From contig DAOTHY010000096.1 in assembly GCA_035447925.1 (NCBI GenBank), positions 1-7,265 of the forward strand: a stretch of 7,265 nt of DNA, written 5' to 3'. Under the pieces are notes generated by a model that had not been told where the DNA came from, did not search any database, and saw only the letters and a program-made list of their open reading frames with translations. This document shows positions 1-6,010 of this stretch, piece after piece. The stretch is from JASUTC01 sp035447925. Lineage in GTDB: Bacteria; Thermotogota; Thermotogae; MWEM01. The translations under genes were made by a program, and so were the position numbers. Each line of letters begins with the position of its first letter. Positions within the stretch are counted from its first letter, which is position 1.

Positions 1-186
1 AAAGTGGAAAAGGGGACGGAGGTATTTGCATGTTTCATTTTTTCCAACCAAACGATCAATATAACTAATGGAGTAAACAAACAATTAGCAGTTCTTTATT
101 CCAAGCCGTCTTCTTGGCTGCATTAGTAGAGACCCTCTTTAATTGCTAAATCGGATAAATAAGATTCCAAGGGTTTTCTGGCTGAG
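1..186. other. Region upstream of the DUF4357 remnant, no intact gene
   Basis: No intact gene is visible in these 186 bases. The frame that is continuous with the DUF4357 protein is open from the left edge but meets two adjacent stops at 124-129 and another at 160-162. After the last stop it reads DSKGFLAEM straight into the downstream protein, which looks like the linker that precedes DUF4357 in GIY-YIG proteins. The stretch before it (about 130-159, reading RPSLIAKSDK) may be further decayed remnant. A short imperfect hairpin (CCAAG at 101-105, CTTGG at 113-117) is present but has no T-run. I see no convincing promoter; TATAAC at 60-65 has no matching -35 element. Confidence 0.5.
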
Positions 187-591
187 ATGCTTTTGATTTT
201 CACGATCTTGGGGATTGATGCTTTCGAGCAAGCCAATATAACGGTGAACAAACATGCTAAAGACATGTTGTTCTTATCCGAAAGAGGGGCGAAAGGGAAG
301 GGACAGGAAGCGGATGACGGATTTGTGGTTTTGAAAGGGTCTCAGGCGAGAGTAGAAGAAACGCCGTCCATCCATAAATATATGAGCGAAATGCGTCAAC
401 AGTTGTTATCACGACAGGTATTAAAAGAAGAGAATGGGGTTTTGGTGTTCACTCAGGATTACCGGTTTAAATCACCATCAACCGCTGCAGGAGTTTTGGT
501 TGGGGGTGCAGCAAATGGGAGAATTGCCTGGAAGGATATGAACAATAAAACTTTGAAGGAAATTCAGGAAGAACGGGTAGAGAAGGAATAG
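187..591 (+). CDS. DUF4357 domain protein, probable C-terminal remnant of a GIY-YIG nuclease
   Basis: This 134-residue frame carries a DUF4357 domain. The segment from about residue 46 (FVVLKGSQARVEETPS) through DYRFKSPSTAAGVLVGG to the end (IAWKDMNNKTLKEIQEE) follows the usual layout of that domain: a small beta-rich unit, the SPSxAA motif, then W-K-D near the C-terminus. In the family, DUF4357 normally sits behind an N-terminal GIY-YIG nuclease domain in a protein of about 250-300 residues, and no such domain is visible here. The residues just before it (LLIFTILGIDAFEQ) match the helical linker of full-length relatives, and the same frame extends upstream of the ATG to an in-frame TAA at 160-162. 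The ATG has only a distant AAGGG (169-173), a poor ribosome binding site. I infer a truncated or decayed gene with no nuclease activity; a stand-alone DUF4357 protein is possible. It ends 26 nt before the DUF262 gene and could be co-transcribed with it. Confidence 0.65.
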   Translation: MLLIFTILGIDAFEQANITVNKHAKDMLFLSERGAKGKGQEADDGFVVLKGSQARVEETPSIHKYMSEMRQQLLSRQVLKEENGVLVFTQDYRFKSPSTAAGVLVGGAANGRIAWKDMNNKTLKEIQEERVEKE

Positions 592-604
592 AGGGGAAAA
601 AAAG

Positions 605-612
605 AAAAGGAG
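605..612 (+). promoter_or_regulatory. Ribosome binding site that fixes the DUF262 start
   Basis: AAAAGGAG lies 5 nt before the ATG at 618. A GTG at 612-614 in the same frame overlaps this site and has no Shine-Dalgarno sequence of its own, so the ATG at 618 is the better start. Confidence 0.75.
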
Positions 613-617
613 TGCAT

Positions 618-2423
618 ATGAGTACGTTTAAAACTGAAAAAGAATCATTAAAAGATATTTTGAAAGATATTTATGACGGAAAAATTCAATTACCTGATTT
701 TCAGCGAGGTTGGGTATGGGATGATGATCATATTCAAGATTTGTTAGTCAGTATTGCCCGGTCTTTTCCGGTAGGTGCTGTGATGATGCTTGAAACAGGG
801 GGAGGGATGCGTTTTCAAACGAGGCCTGTTGAGGGAGTCGAGAATTCTGAAGCGAAAAAGAAAGAACCTGAAAGGCTTATACTGGATGGCCAGCAGCGCT
901 TGACCACTTTAACGCAAGCAATAGCCCTTACAACCCCTGTGAACACACGGACAAGCAAAGGGAAGAAGATAAAGAGACATTATTATTTTGATATCAATCA
1001 AGCACTTGAAGCTCCTCATGATTTGAATGCAGCTGTTATTGCTGTTGATGAAAATCGGCAAATACGAACGAATTTCGGGAGAGATGTTGCCCTTGATTTG
1101 TCAACACAGGAAAAGGAATGCCAACAACTGTATTTTCCTTGTGATCAGATTCTTGATCCAAGAAAATGGGAAGTTACACTCTATAAAGTTGCTCCAGAAA
1201 ATCAACCAAAGTATATGGAATTTCGTATCCAAATTCTGGATGCTTTTAGGGATTATCAACTTCCAATAATACAGTTATACAAAGAAACCAGTAAAGAAGC
1301 GGTTTGTCTTGTTTTTGAGAAGGTCAATACTGGTGGGGTTCAGTTATCTGTCTTTGAGTTGATTACGGCCAGTTATGCAGCCGATGGATACAATTTGCGA
1401 GATGATTGGTTTGGGTCTGATACACGTCAAGTTGAATCACGTAAGAAAAGGATTGGAAAAGATCCCTTGTTGTCCGGGATAGAAGCTACAGACTTTTTGC
1501 AAGCAATTACTTTGTTGTATACAAGAGAGCGTAAATTGAATGATATCAAAGTCGGGAAAACAGGTAAACAAATACGTCCGGTGAGCGCAAAAAGGGCAGA
1601 TGTCCTGGAATTGCCTCTGAGTGCATGGAAGGAACTGTCTGATCAGGTGGAGGAAGGATTTAAGCTGGCGGGGAAGTTTCTTAAAAAGGAATCGTTTTAT
1701 TCACAAAAAGAAATCCCATACAGTACCCAAATTGTTCCACTAGCTGCGATTTTGTCATATTTGAAGGACCGGTGGCTGGAGCCAAAAATATACGACAAAT
1801 TAACGCAATGGTTTTGGTGCGGGGTATTGGGTGAGTTGTACGGTGGTGCTGTGGAAACTCGAATTGCCAATGATTATGAGCAGTTGATTATTTGGTTTGA
1901 GGATGATGAAAGTATTCCGAGAACAATTCTCGATGCCAATTTCCAAACTGATCGATTCTATACTCTGAAATCCCGTCTAAGTGCCGCCTATAAGGGCATT
2001 AACGTGTTGGTTTTAAGAAATGGCGCCAATGACTGGTATTGGAACGCCGGTATTCAGGAGCTGGATATTGACGAAGTAGCGTTGGATATTCACCATATTT
2101 TCCCCAAAGATTGGTGCCAGAAGAACAATATCTCCAAAGATACATATGATTGCATTTTGAATAAAACGCCTCTTTCATACCGGGCCAACAGGAAAATTGG
2201 CGGATATGCACCTTCGGTTTATTTACCTAAACTCCAACAGGAGAAAAATGTTGAACTGTCAGATTATCAAATGGACTCCATTCTTCAAACCCATTTGGTT
2301 TCTGCCAATTTCCTTAGAACAGATGATTACGAGGGTTTTATCCAGGACCGTTCGGAGAAGTTAAAGCAACTAATTGAAAAGGCTATGGGTAAAGAGGTGA
2401 GTAAGGCAGAGGATATTGCGTGA
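618..2423 (+). CDS. DUF262 + HNH (GmrSD/DUF1524-like) protein, putative type IV restriction-type nuclease
   Basis: This 601-residue protein is complete. The N-terminal DUF262 domain (ParB/sulfiredoxin-like fold) shows its hallmarks: QRGWVW at residues 29-34, DGQQRLTTL beginning at D90, and the EKVNTGG motif with N237-T238-G239-G240 leading into a hydrophobic FEL helix. The C-terminal domain has an HNH/His-Me-finger signature: DIHHIFPKDW with H492/H493, then N515 in LNKTPLS and N524 in the NRKIGG segment, in the spacing seen in DUF1524/GmrSD C-terminal domains. Established members such as GmrSD (and BrxU, same architecture) use NTP hydrolysis by DUF262 to drive HNH cleavage of modified phage DNA. 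Whether this protein is modification-dependent cannot be told from sequence, and many DUF262 proteins are untested. No signal peptide or membrane segment is seen, so it is probably cytoplasmic. All key motifs are present, so it is likely active. The downstream HTH gene overlaps its 3' end, suggesting translational coupling. Confidence 0.9.
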   Translation: MSTFKTEKESLKDILKDIYDGKIQLPDFQRGWVWDDDHIQDLLVSIARSFPVGAVMMLETGGGMRFQTRPVEGVENSEAKKKEPERLILDGQQRLTTLTQAIALTTPVNTRTSKGKKIKRHYYFDINQALEAPHDLNAAVIAVDENRQIRTNFGRDVALDLSTQEKECQQLYFPCDQILDPRKWEVTLYKVAPENQPKYMEFRIQILDAFRDYQLPIIQLYKETSKEAVCLVFEKVNTGGVQLSVFELITASYAADGYNLRDDWFGSDTRQVESRKKRIGKDPLLSGIEATDFLQAITLLYTRERKLNDIKVGKTGKQIRPVSAKRADVLELPLSAWKELSDQVEEGFKLAGKFLKKESFYSQKEIPYSTQIVPLAAILSYLKDRWLEPKIYDKLTQWFWCGVLGELYGGAVETRIANDYEQLIIWFEDDESIPRTILDANFQTDRFYTLKSRLSAAYKGINVLVLRNGANDWYWNAGIQELDIDEVALDIHHIFPKDWCQKNNISKDTYDCILNKTPLSYRANRKIGGYAPSVYLPKLQQEKNVELSDYQMDSILQTHLVSANFLRTDDYEGFIQDRSEKLKQLIEKAMGKEVSKAEDIA

Positions 2424-2829
2424 GTTGAAAAAAGTCAAAACCGATTATTGTGATTGCGGTATAATGTTTGAATATACAATAGAAGAAATATGGGATGTTG
2501 AACGCATCATTAAAGGCGAACGTTTTTTGGTGGATGAAAATGTTGCGGTTTGTACTCTATGTGGACACGATATTTTTAACAACAAACTTGAAAATGAAAA
2601 CCTGAAAAGAGGTTTTAAAAAATATGCCCATGCCCATAGGCTACTCACATCTGAAGAGATCAAAGCGATTAGAAATCAATACGACATTAATCAAAAATTG
2701 TTTTCCAAATCCCTTGGGTTTGGTGAAGTAACTGTTCAACGTTATGAAAGCGGGGCTTTACCTATAAAAACTTTCAGTGATCTAATCAAAAGAGTCAAGT
2801 CACCGAAGGAATATTTGAACATTCTTTAA
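2416..2829 (+). CDS. MqsA-like antitoxin-family transcriptional regulator (zinc knuckle + XRE HTH)
   Basis: This 137-residue protein has two parts. Residues 10-55 form a YgiT/MqsA-type zinc-binding region, with the second knuckle intact (C46-T-L-C49-G) but the first reduced to C12-D-C14 instead of CxxC. Residues 76-116 form an XRE-type helix-turn-helix (LLTSEEIKAIRNQYDIN, then FSKSLGFGEVTVQRYESG), typical of the MqsA antitoxin family in Firmicutes. The conserved ENxNLKxxFxKYxxxHxLLT linker lies between them. The start is uncertain: TTG at 2416 overlaps the end of the DUF262 gene by 8 nt and lies close behind AGAGG (2408-2412), while a second TTG at 2425 would remove three residues. No ATG precedes 2464, which is inside the zinc region. 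No MqsR-like toxin is adjacent and there is no C-terminal DUF4065/SocA domain, so I infer an autoregulator of the DUF262 unit rather than one half of a toxin-antitoxin pair. Confidence 0.8.
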   Translation: MRELKKVKTDYCDCGIMFEYTIEEIWDVERIIKGERFLVDENVAVCTLCGHDIFNNKLENENLKRGFKKYAHAHRLLTSEEIKAIRNQYDINQKLFSKSLGFGEVTVQRYESGALPIKTFSDLIKRVKSPKEYLNIL

Positions 2830-2903
2830 GTTAACAAATCGAAATTATCTGATGATTCCTACGAGACTATTGGATTTTCCCCCTACTTTCAATCTCAAGT
2901 TTT
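2830..2903. other. Convergent intergenic region without a clear terminator
   Basis: The plus-strand HTH gene and the minus-strand 152-residue gene end towards each other here, 74 nt apart. I looked for a stem followed by a T-run on both strands and found only short, bulged complementarity (GAG..ATTG pairing with CAAT..CTC), which is not convincing. Termination may be Rho-dependent or by transcriptional interference. Confidence 0.4.
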
Positions 2904-3362
2904 TCACGAAAGAAACTTATCCAAAACACTCAAAACATGGGCCAAAAAAATGTTTTTATCCGTGATGTCCGGCGTTTCCATTTCATGTTCAATGGCGGTG
3001 TCGGTGAGTCTTTTCTTAAACCTGAAACACAATCGGGGGATCATGAGCTTGCCGTCATCGTGGCAGATGTAGTGGTAATTCACAAATTCCGTTTTGCGGC
3101 CGGGCTTTTGATACGGATAGTGTTTTTCCAGTTCAATCACATCGATCAGAAAATATCGTTCTGTAGCCGAGAATTGTTTTAACAATGACAGCGTCATCCG
3201 ATTTTCATACGCCTCAAAATTCAACCGGTCTTTATTTGTAAAATCTTCCAGCTCTCGATAACTGAATTTATAATGCCAATTCCTCAATTTCACACGCAAC
3301 ATCCGATACCAACGTTCATGAGATTCCATGGTAACTTGATTCTTGTTCTCCTGCTCGCCCAT
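2904..3362 (-). CDS. Hypothetical protein, 152 residues
   Basis: I do not recognise this protein. The reading frame could begin at ATG 3374, but that codon has no Shine-Dalgarno sequence, whereas ATG 3362 is directly preceded by GGAGGGGAG (3371-3363), so I choose 3362 (MGEQENKNQ...). The protein is soluble-looking, rich in charged and aromatic residues, and has no signal peptide or membrane segment. Its middle (RYFLIDVIELEKHYPYQKPG) and a following basic segment (PRLCFRFKKRL) look like ordered alpha/beta structure with a basic surface. A nucleic-acid-binding role is possible but not supported by any motif. It lies downstream of the DUF2779 nuclease gene on the same strand, 97 nt away, and so could be the last operon gene or a separate transcript. 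The convergent neighbour ends 74 nt away. Its length, good ribosome binding site and lack of a better overlapping frame support a real gene. Confidence 0.7.
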   Translation of the reverse strand: MGEQENKNQVTMESHERWYRMLRVKLRNWHYKFSYRELEDFTNKDRLNFEAYENRMTLSLLKQFSATERYFLIDVIELEKHYPYQKPGRKTEFVNYHYICHDDGKLMIPRLCFRFKKRLTDTAIEHEMETPDITDKNIFLAHVLSVLDKFLS

Positions 3363-3371
3363 CTCCCCTCC
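3363..3371 (-). promoter_or_regulatory. Ribosome binding site that decides the start of the 152-residue gene
   Basis: Read on the minus strand, GGAGGGGAG abuts the ATG at 3362, with GGAGG 4 nt from it. The in-frame ATG at 3374 lies upstream of this site and is preceded by a T-rich sequence with no purine run. Confidence 0.6.
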
Positions 3372-3459
3372 CATTTACATCAAAAACAACATTTCAAGAC
3401 ACTCTTATCACTGATTATTAGTCAATCCTACTCAAACAAAGGCCATTAAAAACTCTTTT

Positions 3460-4953
3460 TTAGATAAAGTAATCCACAATCTCCACCATCGCCCAGGTGT
3501 CTTGTTTGCAATAAGCCAATAAATCAGCGCTTGACGGTATGGTATAGCCTTTTTTGACAAGTTCCTGTTCTCTGCATAGCAGCTTGTTTAAGAAAACACC
3601 AGCGGCATCTGCCCCATTGGAGACGTTCATCCCCTGATAGGTCAATCCGGGAGCGATGACGGGGAGAACTTTTTTGATGGAATAACTGCCTTTAAAGCTG
3701 AGATCGTAAAAGTGGTCTTTTATGAGGGGTTCAAGATCGACAAACCGCTCTCTGATGGCCATGAGTTGGTTGGCTAATTGTGGCTCTCCCTTTTGGTTGA
3801 CCCATTCTGCAAGCCATTTGGTTCTGGCCTGTTCAAAGGACATGTGATAGGCCACGATGGTTTTGCAGTCTTTTAAGTCTGCTGCCATTTGTTGGGCCAA
3901 GTTCAATACCTCCGGCTCAAAATGGTCGGGATTGGCCAAAAATTCTTTGTGTTGATAGGTTGTTTTGTCTTGTTGGGCTGTTTGCGCTATGTGCAATGAA
4001 TACTGAAACGGGATTTGGGCATAGGGTTCGCAATCGGCGATGATGGGTAATGCCGGGTTGATGGTTTCAAAGTCAAAGTATCCTACAGGGTATTCCCATT
4101 GAGCGATGGCGTCTTTGACAGGTTGCTTTTGGCATAGGGGTTGCCCGTTCACCAGGCAGGTGTAAGCATTCAGTCCAGCATCGGGGATTTTATCAGATGG
4201 AATTAAACTGGCGCTGGTGATACCTTGGTCGATGTAATCCTGGATTTTCTTTTTCGTCATTTTAGGGATCTGAAAGAGGGTGAATTGATCAAAGTTAGGA
4301 AAACAGCTGTGGTTGTGTTCACATCCTTTGCATGTTGCCTGTAATACGCCGGCTGGTTGTATGGAAGCGTTGATGACGCTTTTTTTACCCGGACCCAGTA
4401 TTGTATACTCTTGCGCCTGATCGTATGCCTGTTCTGTGCAATCGTCTTTTTGAAAGAGGTTCAGAGGATTGTCTCCCATCCGGTATGATTTGTTGAGAAA
4501 CCACAATTGTGCATTTGTGATGTTGATGCCTGTTGAGGATACGATCCAAAAGGTGTAGGCAATATCGTCGAGATAGGGCTTACCCTCAGCTGTGTTCAGT
4601 TTCTTCGGGGTGGAAGATTTGACTTCGATGAGTTGATAGTCCTCCCCCGTTTTAACGAGTATATCCGGCCTTACCACAAAACCGTTATGCTCAAAAGCCC
4701 CTTCAAAGAGGATGATGTTTTTGTGGGTGTTGATCAGTTGTTGTGTATAGGCAATCGCTGACTGAATTGTTGAACCGCTTACCAGCTGCCCTTTTGAATA
4801 GTGTGTTCTGGCCAGTGTTCCCACTTGATTTCCCTGAAAGATTCTTAGTTCTTCATCAATGGTTAAGGGCTTTTTTGAGTTGTTGTGTTCAATCCATCCG
4901 GCTGTATCGCAATCGATTGATTTGAGAAAGGTGCGTTTGTTGATCATCGTCAT
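3460..4953 (-). CDS. DUF2779 protein: Cas4-like PD-(D/E)XK nuclease fused to a DEDD exonuclease-like domain
   Basis: This 497-residue protein is near full length for DUF2779 proteins. The N-terminal half is a RecB/Cas4-like PD-(D/E)XK domain: E84 in LFEGAFEHNG, then R95-P-D97 and E110-V-K112 (YQLIEVKSST). It carries a probable Fe-S cluster with one early cysteine (C15 in SIDCD) and a late C208-x2-C211-x5-C217 group, the Cas4/AddB pattern. The C-terminal half is the DUF2779 domain with an RNase H-like exonuclease signature: D294/E296 in YFDFET, a motif II region VAYHMSFEQ, and D485 in YCKQDTWAM. I infer metal-dependent DNA (or RNA) nuclease activity in the cytoplasm; the substrate is not known to me. 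Starts at GTG 4956, ATG 4953 and ATG 4947 share AAGGAAG (4962-4956); residue numbers assume 4953. The gene begins 7 nt after the previous stop codon, so translation is probably coupled to the upstream gene. Confidence 0.85.
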   Translation of the reverse strand: MTMINKRTFLKSIDCDTAGWIEHNNSKKPLTIDEELRIFQGNQVGTLARTHYSKGQLVSGSTIQSAIAYTQQLINTHKNIILFEGAFEHNGFVVRPDILVKTGEDYQLIEVKSSTPKKLNTAEGKPYLDDIAYTFWIVSSTGINITNAQLWFLNKSYRMGDNPLNLFQKDDCTEQAYDQAQEYTILGPGKKSVINASIQPAGVLQATCKGCEHNHSCFPNFDQFTLFQIPKMTKKKIQDYIDQGITSASLIPSDKIPDAGLNAYTCLVNGQPLCQKQPVKDAIAQWEYPVGYFDFETINPALPIIADCEPYAQIPFQYSLHIAQTAQQDKTTYQHKEFLANPDHFEPEVLNLAQQMAADLKDCKTIVAYHMSFEQARTKWLAEWVNQKGEPQLANQLMAIRERFVDLEPLIKDHFYDLSFKGSYSIKKVLPVIAPGLTYQGMNVSNGADAAGVFLNKLLCREQELVKKGYTIPSSADLLAYCKQDTWAMVEIVDYFI

Positions 4954-4960
4954 CACTTCC

Positions 4961-6010
4961 TTAAAAGGTGAATGTCACTTTTAGGTATGTGGTTTCTCCT
5001 CTGTCCTGTCTAGTCCAGTTCCATTTGAAGGGTTGGGCTTCGCTTTCCATTTCGGATAATTGGGAGGTGACGGGTTTAAAAACGGATGACAGCTTAAACT
5101 CTTCAAATGCGTTTTGTTCCGGGTTTTTTAAGCGTGCGGAGAAACAAAAGGTGGGGTACACGCCTGACTCCCTTTTAAAATGATAAGGAGGTCTTTTGCC
5201 GGGTTCGTGAACAATCGTCGGAAAGTAATGATAATAAAGGGCTTCCTGCCCCACGCTGTCTTCATGGGAAATAGCTCTGAGTTGATCCAGGACATTGGAG
5301 AATTCAAGAATAAAGAACATCTGGCAATAGCGATTGTGTTCAAACATCAGATCGGAAATGGGATCAACATCGATACGGCAGATAAATTCTTCTTCTATTC
5401 CAGATGTTTTGCAGTGGGTTTCTAAAAATGCCAATCGGTCCTTTTTTTCAGATTCATCCTTCATTTTTAAAGCCTGTGCATAGAATCGGTCGATGAAGGT
5501 TTCCCGTTTCGGATCTTCGTATGCGATACGACAACAAACATCCCCTGTAAAAGAGGTTTGCAGCCACATCTTTCGAATCATATTGGGAGAAGCCGATATC
5601 GTTTCCAGCATGTTGAAGTAGCCCGGCGGGGTTGGCCTTCGTGCCAGCTTGTTGGTCAATGAAATGTTGATCCAACCCTTTTGGGTTGCATGGAATAGAA
5701 TGTTGCACATCCCTTCCATGGAAATATTCATGGCTTTTCCCGATGTGTGGATTTGCTCATCCAGTTGTTTCATCATAGCCAGATTGTCGGAAAAACGGGT
5801 AAGGGTAAACGGCTGGTCTTCGATCCACCGCCTGCTCACGGGCATGATGGTTCCCTTGCAGCCTTTGGCTGTGATATCATCGTCGTTGATGCACAAATAC
5901 AGGTATTCTTCATCGCTTAAGTTTTTGAATAGTGTTTGGACTTCGTTTTGTTGTTCCCTGTCAATCGCCTGAAAAGCGAAAAACAGACCGGTGTGTTTTT
6001 TTTCGCTCAT
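4961..6010 (-). CDS. Hypothetical protein, 349 residues, middle gene of the protease-nuclease operon
   Basis: I do not recognise this family. The protein is soluble-looking, with no signal peptide, membrane helix or repeats. The N-terminal third includes an acidic run (CINDDDITAKG, about residues 40-50) and a predicted helical part around LTRFSDNLAMMKQLDEQI. A proline-rich turn (ARRPTPPGYF) leads into the middle region, and the C-terminus ends in alternating beta-like residues (TTYLKVTFTF). Several histidines and cysteines are scattered, but no arrangement matches a catalytic motif I know. Its start ATG overlaps the stop of the metallopeptidase gene (ATGA, 6007-6010) and follows GAGGGGG (6021-6015). 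Its stop is 7 nt from the nuclease start. Placement between a peptidase-like gene and a nuclease gene suggests it bridges, regulates or is processed by its neighbours; this is inference from gene order only. Confidence 0.75.
   Translation of the reverse strand: MSEKKHTGLFFAFQAIDREQQNEVQTLFKNLSDEEYLYLCINDDDITAKGCKGTIMPVSRRWIEDQPFTLTRFSDNLAMMKQLDEQIHTSGKAMNISMEGMCNILFHATQKGWINISLTNKLARRPTPPGYFNMLETISASPNMIRKMWLQTSFTGDVCCRIAYEDPKRETFIDRFYAQALKMKDESEKKDRLAFLETHCKTSGIEEEFICRIDVDPISDLMFEHNRYCQMFFILEFSNVLDQLRAISHEDSVGQEALYYHYFPTIVHEPGKRPPYHFKRESGVYPTFCFSARLKNPEQNAFEEFKLSSVFKPVTSQLSEMESEAQPFKWNWTRQDRGETTYLKVTFTF

Noticed and set aside
101..117. Small inverted repeat CCAAG/CTTGG as a terminator or regulatory hairpin
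   Set aside because: Only 5 bp of stem with a 7-nt loop and no T-run; readily expected by chance.
1027..1269. Plus-strand 80-codon frame inside the DUF262 gene
   Set aside because: It lies in another frame of a gene with clear conserved motifs on both sides and has low-complexity, uncharacteristic composition.
3414..3425. TTGACT (3425-3420) and TAATAAT (3420-3414) on the minus strand as a promoter for the 152-residue gene
   Set aside because: The two elements abut or overlap each other, and neither finds a partner hexamer at 16-18 nt spacing.
3447..3462. A-run/T-run palindrome after the DUF2779 stop as an intrinsic terminator
   Set aside because: The stem would be only A-T pairs with a 3-nt loop, too weak for an intrinsic terminator.
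5128..5708. Overlapping open frames within the 349-residue gene, on both strands
   Set aside because: They lack ribosome binding sites and recognisable domains, and lie wholly inside a gene fixed by overlap with its neighbours; they are shadow frames.
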